Below, in pieces: positions 19,854 through 31,197 of a DNA stretch of 64,000 bases; within the stretch, counting starts at the first letter, position 1, and every line of letters starts with the position of its first letter. The notes beneath the pieces are model-generated. The model searched no databases and had not been told where the DNA came from. It saw only the letters and a program-made list of their open reading frames with translations. Position numbers and translations under genes: made by a program. Source of the stretch: Clostridiales bacterium (lineage in GTDB: Bacteria > Bacillota > Clostridia > Lachnospirales > Lachnospiraceae); the NCBI GenBank assembly GCA_029006795.1, contig JAQXGQ010000044.1:1-64000 (forward strand), given 5' to 3'.

Positions 19854-20603
19854 ATGGAACAGTTAAAAGCAGTAATACTTGCAGCAGGAAAGGGAACCAG
19901 AATGAAATCTGACCTGCCGAAAGTTGTACATACGATTGAGGGAAAGTGTTTAGTGGATTATGCCATTGATGCTGCAATGGGAGCCGGAGCAGAGGATATC
20001 TGCTTAGTGCTCGGTTATAAATATGAAGTAGTCCATGAAATGATAGAGCATAAGAATGTGAAATTTGTGCTTCAAGAGCAGCAATTAGGCACTGGTCATG
20101 CCGTGCTTTGTGCGAAGGATTTCTTAGGGGATGAGGGTCAGACCATGATTTTATTCGGGGATACTCCACTTATTACGGCAGACACCTTAAAACGCCTCAG
20201 AGACTATCATGTAAAACAAAAAAATACTGTTACCGTATTATCTGCAATGATTGACGATCCCACCGGCTATGGAAGAATCATCCGGGATGCAGACGGTAAC
20301 TTCCTAAAGAGCGTAGAGCATAAGGATGCCAATGAACAGGAATTGAAATCCCATGAGATTAATTCCGGCATGTATATTTTTGATACCGCAGAACTGAAAG
20401 AAGCCTTAGGAAAAATACAGCCGAACAATGCTCAGGGTGAATATTATCTGCCGGATACGCTCACAATTATCAAAGAAAAAGGCTTGAAAGTAGATGCCTT
20501 TGCCTTAGATGACCCGGAGGACATCACCGGAGTCAATGATCAGGAGCAGTTGAAGTCCGCAGCGATTGTCATCCGCAGAAGACGCGCTGCGGCAAAACAT
20601 TAA
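19854..20603 (+). CDS. UDP-N-acetylglucosamine pyrophosphorylase (GlmU N-terminal domain only, 249 aa)
   Basis: LKAVILAAGKGTRMKSDLPKVVH; QLGTGHAVLCA; FGDTPLI; no left-handed beta-helix acetyltransferase domain. Confidence 0.9.
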   Translation: MEQLKAVILAAGKGTRMKSDLPKVVHTIEGKCLVDYAIDAAMGAGAEDICLVLGYKYEVVHEMIEHKNVKFVLQEQQLGTGHAVLCAKDFLGDEGQTMILFGDTPLITADTLKRLRDYHVKQKNTVTVLSAMIDDPTGYGRIIRDADGNFLKSVEHKDANEQELKSHEINSGMYIFDTAELKEALGKIQPNNAQGEYYLPDTLTIIKEKGLKVDAFALDDPEDITGVNDQEQLKSAAIVIRRRRAAAKH

Positions 20604-20705
20604 GGATTTGCTGAGAAAATGAGAATAGAGTTGCTTCGCAAAATAAAAGGCAGGTTGCCACTTAAGGGACAAAAGTGTCTGCCGGAAGAAGAACAGGAGA
20701 ACATC

Positions 20706-21281
20706 ATGTTTTTAATAGTTGGACTTGGAAATCCGGGGAAGCAGTATGAGCACACCAGACATAATGTGGGATTTGATGTCATGGATGCCATTGCGGATAA
20801 ATATAATATTAGTATCGCTGAGAAAAAGCATAAAGCACTTTGTGGAAAAGGCGTCATAAACGGCAGTAAAGTTGTTTTAGCAAAGCCTCAGACTTTTATG
20901 AATTTAAGCGGGGAGAGTGTGGCAGAACTGCTGAGTTATTATAAACTAGACCCGGAGAAGGAAATGATTATCATTTATGATGATATCAGCCTTGCGCCGG
21001 GAAATTTACGCATTCGTAAAAAAGGAAGTGCCGGCGGGCATAATGGTATCAAAAATATTATTACCATGACAGGAACCCAGAATTTCATGCGAATCAAAGT
21101 GGGCGTGGGAGAAAAACCGAAGGGTTGGGATTTGGCAGACTATGTGTTAGGACATTTTGATGCGGCGGAACGGGCAGAAGTTGAGGAAGCAATCGGTCAT
21201 GCCGTTATTGCAGCGGAACAGATGATTGCTGGGGAGACGGATGCAGCGATGAATCAATTTAACAGTAAAAAGAAGGAATGA
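20706..21281 (+). CDS. pth: peptidyl-tRNA hydrolase
   Basis: MFLIVGLGNPGKQYEHTRHNVGFDVMD; start moved from 20619 to 20706. Confidence 0.97.
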   Translation: MFLIVGLGNPGKQYEHTRHNVGFDVMDAIADKYNISIAEKKHKALCGKGVINGSKVVLAKPQTFMNLSGESVAELLSYYKLDPEKEMIIIYDDISLAPGNLRIRKKGSAGGHNGIKNIITMTGTQNFMRIKVGVGEKPKGWDLADYVLGHFDAAERAEVEEAIGHAVIAAEQMIAGETDAAMNQFNSKKKE

Positions 21282-21282
21282 T

Positions 21283-24200
21283 ATGGAGACATTCAAAAAC
21301 CCCATGCAGGGTTTAAAGGAGTTTGAAGATTTAGAACAGGTCTTGCAGAAAATGCAGACCGGAAAAAAAGGAATTTTACAGGTGTCGGGCTGTATTGATG
21401 CCGCAAAACCGCATATGATGTATAGTGTGGACAATGGTGCGAAAAATCGCATCATTGTTACTTTTCACGAGCAGAAAGCGAAGGAACTGCAGGAGGAGTA
21501 TCTTTTTTTTGATAAGAGAACCGCCTATTATCCCGCAAAAGACATTCTGTTTTATCAGTCTGATATCCGGGGAAATGTGCTGACGGGGGAGCGCATCAAT
21601 GCCTTGAAAATGATTGCAGAGGAAGAACCCTGTACTATAATAACTACATTCGACGGACTAATGAACCCGATGCCGGTGCCGGAAAAATTTCTTCATGCCG
21701 CAAGGAAAATAGCGGTGGGAGATGCGGTGGAGTTAGATGAGTTTACCAGACATCTGGTGGAATTAGGATATGAAAAGAACTATCAGGCACAGACCATGGG
21801 GGAGTTTTCTGTCCGTGGTGGTATTATAGATGTATTTCCTCTGACGGAGGACAATCCTATCCGAATCGAACTCTGGGGAGACGAGGTGGATTCCATCCGT
21901 TCTTTTGATGCGGAGAGCCAGCGCTCCATCGAAAATTTAGAGGAAGTAAGTATCTATCCTGCCTGCGAGCTGGTGCTAAGCAAGGAAGAACGGGAAATGG
22001 GAATTAAGCGGATGTTAGCGGAAGCAGAAAAGACATCTGCAAAATTCCGAAAGGAAATGAAAACCGAGGAAGCGTATCGGGTGAAGTCTGCGGCTGAACA
22101 GGTGGCAGAAGAAGCGGGAGAATTTGGCATCAGTGCAGGCTTAGATGCCTACCTTTCTTATTTTTGTGAGAACAGGGTATCACTGCTTGATTATTTTGAC
22201 AGGGACGATACACTGGTATTTTTGGATGAGGCAGCGCGAACTGTTGAGAGGGGAATTGCCACCGAAACAGAATTTTCCGAGAGCATGAAGCAGCGGTTAG
22301 AAAAAGGGTACATCCTGCCGGGGCAGATGAAAGAGCTTTTCTCCTACAAGGAAATCATAGGAAAACTGGAAAGTTATTGTTGTATTTCTCTGGTTGCATT
22401 GGATTTAAAAAATAAGCATCTTGATATCAAAGAGAGATTTCATATCGAGTCTAAGACAGTAAATCCTTACAATAACAGCTTTGAACTTTTGGTGAAGGAT
22501 TTAAACCGTTATAAGAAGAATGGTTACCGTACTGTACTGCTGTCAAGCTCAAGAACCAGAGCGAAACGTCTGGCAGAAGACTTGATGGAAGAAGGATTAA
22601 ATACATTTTATTCCGAGGACTTTGACCATGAGGTAAAACCCGGGGAGATTATGACTGGGTATGGCAAAATTAAAAAAGGTTATGAATATCCGCTGCTAAA
22701 ATTTGTGGTGATATCCGAAAGCGATATTTTTGGAGGAGAAAAGAAGAAAAAGAAACACCGCCGTACCTACGAGGGAGAGAAAATTGCCAGCTTCACAGAC
22801 CTTAATATCGGAGATTATGTGGTGCATGAAAATCATGGACTGGGAATTTATCGCGGAATTGAGAAAATTGAAGTAGATAAAACGGTCAAGGACTATATTA
22901 AGATTGAGTATGCCGGAGGGGGCAACCTTTACATCTTAGCTACCCAGTTAGAATTGATTCAGAAGTATGCAGGTGCAGATGCGAAAAAACCGAAACTCAA
23001 TAAATTAGGCGGACAGGAATGGAATAAAACGAAAACAAAAGTTCGGGGAGCAGTCAAAGAGATCGCACAGGATTTAGTGCAGCTTTATGCGGCACGCCAG
23101 AGCAAAGAGGGGTTTGTGTATGGGCCGGATACCGTATGGCAGAAGGAGTTTGAGGAGATGTTTCCTTTTGAGGAAACGGAAGATCAGGAACTTGCCATCG
23201 AAGCTACCAAGAAAGATATGGAAAGCACAAAAATCATGGACCGCCTGATTTGCGGTGATGTGGGTTACGGTAAGACCGAAATTGCAATCCGGGCAGCATT
23301 TAAGGCTGTGCAGGATGGAAAACAGGTGGCATTTTTAGTACCAACTACCATCTTGGCACAGCAGCATTACAATAACTTTGTCCAGCGTATGAAAGATTTC
23401 CCGGTAAATGTCGATTTGCTTTGTCGTTTCCGAAGCCCTACAGAGCAGAAAAAAACGATAGAAGGATTAAAAAAAGGCAGTGTGGATATTGTGATTGGAA
23501 CGCACCGTCTATTGTCAAAGGATGTAGTCTATAAGGATTTAGGACTTTTGATTATAGATGAAGAGCAGCGTTTTGGCGTTGCCCATAAAGAAAAGATTAA
23601 GCAGTTAAAGAACAATATTGATGTACTGACACTGACCGCAACACCAATTCCGAGAACACTCCATATGAGCCTTATCGGTATCCGAGATATGAGTGTATTA
23701 GAAGAACCGCCTATGGACAGAATACCGATTCAGACCTACGTTATGGAATTTAATGAGGAACTGGTGCGAGAGGCGATATCAAGGGAGCTTGCAAGAGGCG
23801 GGCAGGCATATTATGTCTACAACCGTGTGAAAGAAATTGCTGATGTGGCGACAAAGATTGCAGAACTGGTGCCGGAGGCAAATGTTGCCTATGCTCACGG
23901 TCAAATGAGGGAGACGGAGCTTGAAAACATCATGTATCGTTTTATCAATGGGGAGATTGATGTGTTAGTTTCTACCACCATCATTGAGACAGGACTTGAT
24001 ATTTCAAATGTTAATACGATGATTATCCATGATGCGGATAATATGGGACTGTCCCAGCTTTATCAGCTGAGGGGACGTGTGGGGCGTTCTAACCGTACTG
24101 CCTATGCCTTTTTGATGTACAGGCGGGATAAAATGCTAAAGGAGATTGCGGAGAAGCGCCTTGCGGCAATTAAGGAATATACAGAGCTTGGAAGCGGTTT

Positions 24201-24861
24201 TAAAATTGCCATGCGTGATTTGGAAATCCGGGGGGCCGGAAACCTTTTGGGCGCCGAGCAGCACGGGCATATGGAGGCTGTCGGTTATGACCTGTACTGT
24301 AAGATGTTAAATGAGGCAGTTAAGGAGGCAAAAGGAGTGAAGGTGGAAGAGAACTTTGACACTTCCATTGATATTGATATTGATGCCTATATTCCTATGG
24401 GTTATATTCCAAACGAATTTCAAAAGTTAGATATTTATAAGCGCATTGCGGGAATTGAGACGGAGGAAGAGTCTGAGGAAATTTTAGAGGAACTCATTGA
24501 CCGTTTTGGTGATTTGCCCAAATCGGTGGAAAATCTGCTCTCTATTGCAAAAATAAAAACGATGGCACACAGGGCATATTTTACCGAGGTGGCGCAGAAA
24601 GGTGAAACCTTAAAATTTACGTTATATGAAAAGGCAAAAATTGATGTGGCAAAGATACCGGAGTTTGTGGCATCCTACGGGAACAATCTGAAATTTGCTG
24701 CAGATGCAAAAGCGCCTTATTTTACCTATTTCTTAAAGAAAAACTCCAGAGAAAAGAGCGTGGATGCCTTAGAAATCTTAGAGAAATTTTTATCGTCAGC
24801 CGGAGAAGTGCTACTTTTCCCTGAGAAGACAGAAGAGAATATGACTGTGAAAAATATGTGA
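21283..24861 (+). CDS. mfd: transcription-repair coupling factor
   Basis: [47 protein letters not shown]; 1192 aa. Confidence 0.98.
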   Translation: METFKNPMQGLKEFEDLEQVLQKMQTGKKGILQVSGCIDAAKPHMMYSVDNGAKNRIIVTFHEQKAKELQEEYLFFDKRTAYYPAKDILFYQSDIRGNVLTGERINALKMIAEEEPCTIITTFDGLMNPMPVPEKFLHAARKIAVGDAVELDEFTRHLVELGYEKNYQAQTMGEFSVRGGIIDVFPLTEDNPIRIELWGDEVDSIRSFDAESQRSIENLEEVSIYPACELVLSKEEREMGIKRMLAEAEKTSAKFRKEMKTEEAYRVKSAAEQVAEEAGEFGISAGLDAYLSYFCENRVSLLDYFDRDDTLVFLDEAARTVERGIATETEFSESMKQRLEKGYILPGQMKELFSYKEIIGKLESYCCISLVALDLKNKHLDIKERFHIESKTVNPYNNSFELLVKDLNRYKKNGYRTVLLSSSRTRAKRLAEDLMEEGLNTFYSEDFDHEVKPGEIMTGYGKIKKGYEYPLLKFVVISESDIFGGEKKKKKHRRTYEGEKIASFTDLNIGDYVVHENHGLGIYRGIEKIEVDKTVKDYIKIEYAGGGNLYILATQLELIQKYAGADAKKPKLNKLGGQEWNKTKTKVRGAVKEIAQDLVQLYAARQSKEGFVYGPDTVWQKEFEEMFPFEETEDQELAIEATKKDMESTKIMDRLICGDVGYGKTEIAIRAAFKAVQDGKQVAFLVPTTILAQQHYNNFVQRMKDFPVNVDLLCRFRSPTEQKKTIEGLKKGSVDIVIGTHRLLSKDVVYKDLGLLIIDEEQRFGVAHKEKIKQLKNNIDVLTLTATPIPRTLHMSLIGIRDMSVLEEPPMDRIPIQTYVMEFNEELVREAISRELARGGQAYYVYNRVKEIADVATKIAELVPEANVAYAHGQMRETELENIMYRFINGEIDVLVSTTIIETGLDISNVNTMIIHDADNMGLSQLYQLRGRVGRSNRTAYAFLMYRRDKMLKEIAEKRLAAIKEYTELGSGFKIAMRDLEIRGAGNLLGAEQHGHMEAVGYDLYCKMLNEAVKEAKGVKVEENFDTSIDIDIDAYIPMGYIPNEFQKLDIYKRIAGIETEEESEEILEELIDRFGDLPKSVENLLSIAKIKTMAHRAYFTEVAQKGETLKFTLYEKAKIDVAKIPEFVASYGNNLKFAADAKAPYFTYFLKKNSREKSVDALEILEKFLSSAGEVLLFPEKTEENMTVKNM

Positions 24862-24958
24862 AACTTAAAAAAATCTTGCGGTGGGTGACAAAAAGCACTA
24901 TAATGTAACAAGTAATTGTCCCGGAAAGCTGATGTTTGCGGGATGACAGGAGGAACAT

Positions 24959-26023
24959 ATGAAATTAAAAAGAATAACCACTCTTTTGTTGAGTACCATG
25001 ATAGCAGCGTCTCTTTTTGCAGGATGCGGTGGTGTGAATAAAGACAAGACAGTAGCAACTTTAAATGGGGAACCGGTAAAGCTGGGAATTGCCAATTTTA
25101 CCGTAAGGCTGCAGCAGGCAAATGCGGATGACTTTTACAGGCAGCTCTTTGGAGATACTGTTTGGACATCTGATATGTACGGAACAGGCATGACTACAGA
25201 GGATAGCTTTAAAGAGGATGCCATAGCGTCTGTTCAGGAGATGTATACCTTGCAGCTCCATATGGAGGATTATGGTGTCAGCTTAAGTGATGAGGAGAAA
25301 GATGCCATTGCAAAAGCAGCCGAGACTTTTATGAGTGATAATAAAAAAGATGCCATTGAAGCTCTTGGAGCAACCACAGATATTGTGGAAGAGTATCTGA
25401 CATTAACTACCATTCAGAACAAGATGCATGATGCCATCATAGCTGATGTGGATACGAATGTTACGGATGAGGAAGCAAAGACTAGCTCCTATAGTTATGT
25501 AGTGATTTCTAAAACCAGTGAGGAAGAGGTTCAGAGCACGGAAACAGCGGAGAGTACAGAGACAGCAGATGAGACTTCTGATAGTGTTAAGACTCAGGCG
25601 GGCGAGTTTGCAAAAGCGGCTCAGACGGACGGATTAGAGACAGCGGCAGAAGCATATGGATATACCGTAAGCAGCGGAACCTTTACGGCAGATGATACCG
25701 GTCTGGATGCAGAAGTATTAGAAACATTGCAGAAGTTAAAGGAAGGCGGAGTATCCGGCTTGATTGATACAGAAAGTTCCTACTATGTAGTTCGTCTGGA
25801 TGCGGAAGTGGATGAGAAAGCTACAGAGGAGAACCGAAAGAGTATTATTTCCGAACGCCAGGAGAATCATTACAATGAGGTATTAGACGGTTGGAAAGAG
25901 ACGGATAAATGGGAATTAGATGAAAAAGTATGGGCTTCCGTTAGCTTCGACAATCTATTTACCCTGATAGAAGAAAGTACAGAATCTGCGGTTGATACGG
26001 AAACAGCAACCGAATTACAGTAA
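24959..26023 (+). CDS. lipoprotein, SurA/PrsA-type foldase-like
   Basis: Lipobox LFAGCGG; SurA-N-like region. Confidence 0.7.
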   Translation: MKLKRITTLLLSTMIAASLFAGCGGVNKDKTVATLNGEPVKLGIANFTVRLQQANADDFYRQLFGDTVWTSDMYGTGMTTEDSFKEDAIASVQEMYTLQLHMEDYGVSLSDEEKDAIAKAAETFMSDNKKDAIEALGATTDIVEEYLTLTTIQNKMHDAIIADVDTNVTDEEAKTSSYSYVVISKTSEEEVQSTETAESTETADETSDSVKTQAGEFAKAAQTDGLETAAEAYGYTVSSGTFTADDTGLDAEVLETLQKLKEGGVSGLIDTESSYYVVRLDAEVDEKATEENRKSIISERQENHYNEVLDGWKETDKWELDEKVWASVSFDNLFTLIEESTESAVDTETATELQ

Positions 26024-26028
26024 AGCGG

Positions 26029-26070
26029 CAAGGTACCTGAAATGTTTCGGGTGCCTTGTTTTGTTGTTTC
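26029..26070 (+). terminator. rho-independent terminator
   Basis: CAAGGTACC...GGTGCCTTG + ttttgttgttt. Confidence 0.85.
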
Positions 26071-26116
26071 ATAGGGGATACCTTGTATTTTAAAAGGATA
26101 AACAGGAGAGAGTTTT

Positions 26117-26623
26117 GTGAAAAAGAGTAATATTGTGTTGATTGGTATGCCAGGGGTAGGGAAAAGTACCGTTGGTGTAGTGCTTGCAAAGGTATTAGGC
26201 TATCAGTTTATTGATGCAGATTTAGTGATACAGGAGAAAGAAAAAAAGTTATTGTGTGAAATTATTGCTGAGGTGGGAGCCGAGGGTTTTATTGAGGTGG
26301 AAAACCGCATCAATAGCGAAATTATGGCAGAACATGCGATTATTGCCACGGGAGGCAGCGTGGTTTATGGAACGGAAGCAATGGCTCATTTGAAAGAAAT
26401 CGGAACAGTTATTTATTTAAAACTGCCTTATGATACCTTAGAAAAGCGTTTGAATGATATCAGGGGCAGGGGAGTTGTACTAAAAGAAGGACAGACTCTG
26501 CGGGGACTGTATGAAGAACGAGTCTCTTTATATGAAAAGTATGCGGATATAATTGTGGATGAGAATCAGCTGAATGTGGAAGAGACGATTGATAAAATAT
26601 TAGAGTTGAAGGATAGATTCTGA
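26117..26623 (+). CDS. aroK: shikimate kinase
   Basis: IVLIGMPGVGKSTVGVVLAKVLGYQFIDADLVI; IIATGGSVVY. Confidence 0.9.
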   Translation: MKKSNIVLIGMPGVGKSTVGVVLAKVLGYQFIDADLVIQEKEKKLLCEIIAEVGAEGFIEVENRINSEIMAEHAIIATGGSVVYGTEAMAHLKEIGTVIYLKLPYDTLEKRLNDIRGRGVVLKEGQTLRGLYEERVSLYEKYADIIVDENQLNVEETIDKILELKDRF

Positions 26624-28179
26624 TGCAGAAGATAACATTTTCCAGAAAGGCGGCTTTAGGTGCCGCAGCAGTAGGAACTCTGCTGTTACTTTTATTGCTG
26701 ATTTCTGTTTCAAGGGAAATCAGTATCGGACAAACCTACAAGTGTGTGGAATTGGATGGTCAGGTTGTGGGTTATGTTCCTGCAGATGTAGATATAAAGG
26801 GGATTTTTTGTGCAGCACGCAGGGAACTGGCTTTAGAAACTGACAAAAAACTATGTATGGATTACGACTGGAATGCAGATACTGTAAGAAAGCCTTTTGT
26901 GGAACTGATGCAGGAAGAGGAATTGAAAGATGCACTAAAAGAAGCATTGAACCATAAGGTTTTGTCTACCGGTGAGCAGGTCTATACGGTGGCAATTGAA
27001 GATTACCGCGGAAATTTTACCTCATTACAGGAGGTGGAGACTTTTTTGAATAAGGTGAAGGACCGCATTGAGGGTGGGAATCTATACACAACAACTTTTC
27101 ATGATGATGCTTCTCATGTCAGCGGCTTGATGTGCGCACAGTTGACAGAGAAGGATGCGAAGGGAGAAAGAGCTTTACAGGATGATGGCGTATCTGGCAC
27201 GGATATGGGAGTGACAGCCGGAGCCTGTACCGTGGCTGTAGAGCAGTTAGGACGGCAGGAGGATGTAGCCGATTCTTATCGGACGGGTGTGCTTGACATG
27301 AAATTCGTGGAGCATGTAGAGATTTATGAAAACTATGTGCCGGCGGATAACATTGATTCGGTTGATGAAGAGGTTATTGAAGTAACAAAAGAAAAGGAAT
27401 CGAATAAAATATATGTAGTGGAGAGCGGTGATTGTCTTTCTGTCATCGCACTGGACAATAACACTACAGTGGCTTCTATCATGGCATTAAATGGTATGGA
27501 GAGCGCAGACGCCATTATCAGAGACGGGCAGGAATTGATCATTGCTGTGCCGGAACCGGGTTTAAAAATCCGTGTTACTATGGGGGAGGTATATGAGGAA
27601 GATTATGCAGCGGATCCGGTAATAATTGAAAATGATTCCTGGTATACCACCAAAGAAGTAGTATTAGAAGAAGAAACCACAGGACACAGGGAGAGAAATG
27701 ATGTGGTAGTGTATGAGAATGGTGTGGAAGTGAGCCGCGATATGGTGCAGCAGAAAGTAATGACAGCGTCAAAAGCTGCAGTCATTGAGCGGGGAACCAT
27801 TATACCGCCGACATACATCAAACCGATTGCAGGGGGAAGATTTACCTCCGGTTTTGGACGCAGATGGGGTCGCATGCACAAAGGAGTGGATTGGGCATGT
27901 CCGGTAGGAACTACCGTTTATGCTTCCTGCGGGGGAACGGTAATTCAGGCATCCTACAATGGAGGATACGGAAACAATGTAGTCATCAGCCATCCGGATG
28001 GCAGAATGACAAGATATGCGCATAATAGCAAATTGTTAGTAAAAGTAGGGCAGAAGGTGGAGCAGGGAGAACCGATTGCACTCAGTGGAAATACCGGGCG
28101 TTCTACGGGGCCGCATGTACATTTTGAAATTTATATAAACGGTGTTGCGGTGAACCCATTGAAATACATTAGTAATTAA
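26623..28179 (+). CDS. M23 family metallopeptidase with LysM and G5-like domains
   Basis: LysM YVVESGDCLSVIALDNNTTVASIMALNG; M23 FGRRWGRMHKGVDWA...HVHFEI; ATG overlaps aroK stop. Confidence 0.93.
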   Translation: MQKITFSRKAALGAAAVGTLLLLLLLISVSREISIGQTYKCVELDGQVVGYVPADVDIKGIFCAARRELALETDKKLCMDYDWNADTVRKPFVELMQEEELKDALKEALNHKVLSTGEQVYTVAIEDYRGNFTSLQEVETFLNKVKDRIEGGNLYTTTFHDDASHVSGLMCAQLTEKDAKGERALQDDGVSGTDMGVTAGACTVAVEQLGRQEDVADSYRTGVLDMKFVEHVEIYENYVPADNIDSVDEEVIEVTKEKESNKIYVVESGDCLSVIALDNNTTVASIMALNGMESADAIIRDGQELIIAVPEPGLKIRVTMGEVYEEDYAADPVIIENDSWYTTKEVVLEEETTGHRERNDVVVYENGVEVSRDMVQQKVMTASKAAVIERGTIIPPTYIKPIAGGRFTSGFGRRWGRMHKGVDWACPVGTTVYASCGGTVIQASYNGGYGNNVVISHPDGRMTRYAHNSKLLVKVGQKVEQGEPIALSGNTGRSTGPHVHFEIYINGVAVNPLKYISN

Positions 28180-28228
28180 TGGAAAGATATGTTTATTTAC
28201 AAAGAAATGGAATATGTGATATAATTGC

Positions 28229-28258
28229 TTGACAGATGCACATAATAGTTACTATAAT
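28229..28258 (+). promoter_or_regulatory. sigma-A-like promoter for murA
   Basis: TTGACA, 18 nt, TATAAT; lies downstream of the ORF-track start, supporting the 28296 start. Confidence 0.7.
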
Positions 28259-28295
28259 TATGTGTTTGTATGAAAGTGTTCATAGAGGTGTGCTT

Positions 28296-29588
28296 ATGGA
28301 TCAGTATGTGATAAAAGGGGGAAATCCTTTAGTGGGTGAGGTAGAAATCGGAGGCGCTAAGAATGCGGCTCTGGCTATCATTTCTGCTGCAGTCATGACG
28401 GATGAAACCGTTACAATAGAAAATATTCCCAATGTCAGGGACATTAATGTATTGTTGAATGCGATAGAGAGTATTGGAGCAAAGGTAGATAGGATAGATG
28501 CTCATACCGTAAAGATGAATGGATCTTTTATTCGCAATTTTGTGGTGGACAATGAATATATCCGCAAGATTCGCGCGTCCTATTATCTGTTAGGTGCATT
28601 GCTTGGAAAATATAAACATGCGGAAGTGGCGCTTCCGGGTGGTTGTGACATTGGAAGCCGTCCGTTCGATTTGCATTTAAAAGGTTTCCGTGCATTAGGA
28701 GCTACGGTAGATATCAGTCACGGAATGGTAGTGGCAACAGCGGAAAAATTAAAAGGTACCCATATTTACTTAGATAAAGTGTCTGTGGGAGCTACGATTA
28801 ACATTATGATGGCAGCAGCATTAGCAGAGGGAAAGACCACTATTGAAAATGCTGCAAAGGAACCACATGTGGTAGACACGGCAAACTTCTTAAACAGCAT
28901 GGGAGCAAATATCCGTGGAGCCGGAACAGATGTCATTCGTATCGTGGGCGTGGAAAAACTCCACAAAACAGAATATTCTGTTATTCCGGATCAGATTGAG
29001 GCAGGCACTTTTATGCTCGCAGCAGCAGCTACAAAGGGTGACGTAACTGTGAAAAATGTGATTCCGAAGCATTTAGAGGCAATCAGTGCCAAATTGCTTG
29101 AGATTGGTTGTGAGGTAGAAGAGTTTGATGATGCAGTTCGTGTCGTGTCATCAAAACCAATGCACCATACACAGGTGACAACGCTGCCTTATCCTGGTTT
29201 CCCTACCGATATGCAGCCGCAGATGGCGGTTGTGCTTGGTATTTCAGAGGGAACAAGTACAGTGACAGAGAGTATTTTTGAAAACCGTTTTAAATATGTG
29301 GGTGAGCTGGCACGTATGGGAGCTAGTATTAAAGTAGAGAGTAACATTGCTATTATCAGCGGTGTAGAAAATTATACCGGCGCTAGAGTCAATGCACCGG
29401 ATTTGCGTGCAGGTGCGGCGTTAGTAATTGCAGGTCTTGCCGGGGATGGCATTACGGTGGTAGATGATATTTATTATATTGAGCGTGGATATGAAGAATT
29501 TGACAAAAAACTAGCTTCTTTGGGCGCTTTGATTGAAAAAGTGAGTACGGAAAAAGATATTCAGAAGTTTTCATTAAAGGTATCATAA
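28296..29588 (+). CDS. murA: UDP-N-acetylglucosamine 1-carboxyvinyltransferase
   Basis: MDQYVIKGGNPLVGEVEIGGAKNAALAIISA; GGCDIGSRP; DLRAGAALVIAGL. Confidence 0.96.
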   Translation: MDQYVIKGGNPLVGEVEIGGAKNAALAIISAAVMTDETVTIENIPNVRDINVLLNAIESIGAKVDRIDAHTVKMNGSFIRNFVVDNEYIRKIRASYYLLGALLGKYKHAEVALPGGCDIGSRPFDLHLKGFRALGATVDISHGMVVATAEKLKGTHIYLDKVSVGATINIMMAAALAEGKTTIENAAKEPHVVDTANFLNSMGANIRGAGTDVIRIVGVEKLHKTEYSVIPDQIEAGTFMLAAAATKGDVTVKNVIPKHLEAISAKLLEIGCEVEEFDDAVRVVSSKPMHHTQVTTLPYPGFPTDMQPQMAVVLGISEGTSTVTESIFENRFKYVGELARMGASIKVESNIAIISGVENYTGARVNAPDLRAGAALVIAGLAGDGITVVDDIYYIERGYEEFDKKLASLGALIEKVSTEKDIQKFSLKVS

Positions 29589-29598
29589 GATAGTGTAA

Positions 29599-29656
29599 AA
29601 AAATAACCCAAAAGGTTTTTCAGGTAGATTTGAAAAACGCTTTTGGGTTATTTTTG
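29599..29656. terminator. terminator between convergent genes (probably bidirectional)
   Basis: aaataacccaaaag...cttttgggttattttt. Confidence 0.85.
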
Positions 29657-29680
29657 CATTATGAAAGAGTGATTGAAAAG

Positions 29681-30790
29681 TTATAAAATAGACTGGATAT
29701 GTAAATCATTTCTCGTAGATAAATCAATGCACTGACCATCATCAAACTGGACAATCGGTTTAGAAAGATGATTCTGATTTAACATAACGATAGTGCCGCT
29801 TCTTCCGTCATTTAACATAATACGGTTATTCTGGTAAGTCTGGGCAATGTGTTTCAGGAAAACCAGAATAAATTTAGGATGATATTTCTGCAAACCGTCT
29901 TTTTCAAATAAGTCGATTACCTGAAAAGGACAAAGGGGTGGACGATGAGGGCGTGCTGCTGTCATGGCGTCATAGACATCTGCAATGGCAACAATTAAAG
30001 CATAACTGTCAATGTCCTTTGATTGTCCCATAGGATAACCGGAGCCATCGCAACGTTCGTGATGAAGCAGGGCGGCGATTTTAATATGAGGATCACCAGG
30101 AAGGTCTTTTAACAGCTCGTAGCCATAACGGGTATGTTTCTTGACCAATTCAAACTCTTCATCTGTATACTGACCGGGTTTATTTAAGATTTCTCCGGGG
30201 ATTAGCAGTTTGCCAATGTCGTGAAGCAGACCGCATAAAGTCAATGTGTCTAATGCCTGCTCGTCGACTTTGAGCCATTTTCCAAAACGGCGGCAGATTA
30301 AAGATACGTTCAGAGAATGCGCATAAGTGCTGTCGTCATAAGAACGCATATTGTTTAACATATCAAATAAGTCTAAAGATGTTTTGCAGGAATCAAATAA
30401 AGTCTTAACCTGGGCTAACAGGTTGTCCACATCTAAAGGCTGTTTCTGAAAAACATAACCCTCAAAACTGTTTTTGATAGAGTTTAGCACAAAAGAGTGA
30501 TCAAACTGGAATGTCTGAAATTGTTGGGAAGATTTTACTTTTTGAGAATAAGCGGGAGTGTAGGTCGGTTTTGCAGGCGCTGTTTCCCCTTCTTGCTCCT
30601 CCTTACAGGTAGGTTCGCCTTCCACATAGATGTCCTGTATATTGTAAAAAGAAAGACGCAAAATTGATTGCCGGTCTAAGGTGATCCCTTTTTCCATAAT
30701 TATCTGTCCACTTTTTGTCTTGACGGCATCGGCAGTAACCATGCCGGCTTCTAGGTAGTTAAGATTCACTTTTCTCATAAAAAACCCCAT
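29681..30790 (-). CDS. HD-GYP domain protein (candidate c-di-GMP phosphodiesterase)
   Basis: LLHDIGKLLIPGEILNKPG, HHERCDGSGYPMG intact; start may be 30778. Confidence 0.93.
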   Translation of the reverse strand: MGFFMRKVNLNYLEAGMVTADAVKTKSGQIIMEKGITLDRQSILRLSFYNIQDIYVEGEPTCKEEQEGETAPAKPTYTPAYSQKVKSSQQFQTFQFDHSFVLNSIKNSFEGYVFQKQPLDVDNLLAQVKTLFDSCKTSLDLFDMLNNMRSYDDSTYAHSLNVSLICRRFGKWLKVDEQALDTLTLCGLLHDIGKLLIPGEILNKPGQYTDEEFELVKKHTRYGYELLKDLPGDPHIKIAALLHHERCDGSGYPMGQSKDIDSYALIVAIADVYDAMTAARPHRPPLCPFQVIDLFEKDGLQKYHPKFILVFLKHIAQTYQNNRIMLNDGRSGTIVMLNQNHLSKPIVQFDDGQCIDLSTRNDLHIQSIL

Positions 30791-30858
30791 TCTGCAAAGT
30801 TTTAACGTATTTATAGTAATAGTATAGTTTCTAAATAATGGAAAGTCAATAAAAAACC

Positions 30859-30887
30859 TTGACAGATAGAGGAAAAGAGTGTATCTT
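30859..30887 (+). promoter_or_regulatory. sigma-A-like promoter of the SAM riboswitch/metK transcript
   Basis: TTGACA, 17 nt, TATCTT. Confidence 0.65.
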
Positions 30888-30930
30888 ATATCGCGTAGAT
30901 TTTAACAATTTCATAAGTTGGCTAAATTTT

Positions 30931-31079
30931 CTTATTCAGAGTGATGGAGATACAAAGGATCTGTGAAGTCACGGCAACCCCTATAGGGAAGGTGCCAGCC
31001 TGAGCGAGCAAAGAGAAAATGCGGAATACTTTTAAAGAGAGATTTTTGGGTGTTCCGGAAGTTCGAACAATAAGAGGAT
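30931..31079 (+). ncRNA. SAM-I (S-box) riboswitch
   Basis: CTTATTCAGAGTGATGGAGA...TGAAGTCACGGCAACC...GGTGCCAGCCTGAGCGAGCAA...AATAAGAGGAT, upstream of metK. Confidence 0.88.
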
Positions 31080-31103
31080 TTGATATATTTAGAGCTGTCA
31101 TAT

Positions 31104-31132
31104 CCACTTGTTTTTCGCAAGTGGTTTTTTTT
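31104..31132 (+). terminator. riboswitch expression-platform terminator
   Basis: CCACTTG-tttttcg-CAAGTGG + tttttttt; AAGAGGAT (31072-31079) can pair with ATCCACTT (31102-31109) as antiterminator, one mismatch. Confidence 0.88.
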
Positions 31133-31197
31133 ACCTAATTTTAGGGAAAAATGAGATAAGGGGAAAAGCCAATTTACCAATGCAAAGGAGTGTAAAA

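Noticed and set aside
28236-28295. N-terminal extension of murA
   Set aside because: The likely -10 (28253-28258) lies within it; conserved sequence starts at 28296.
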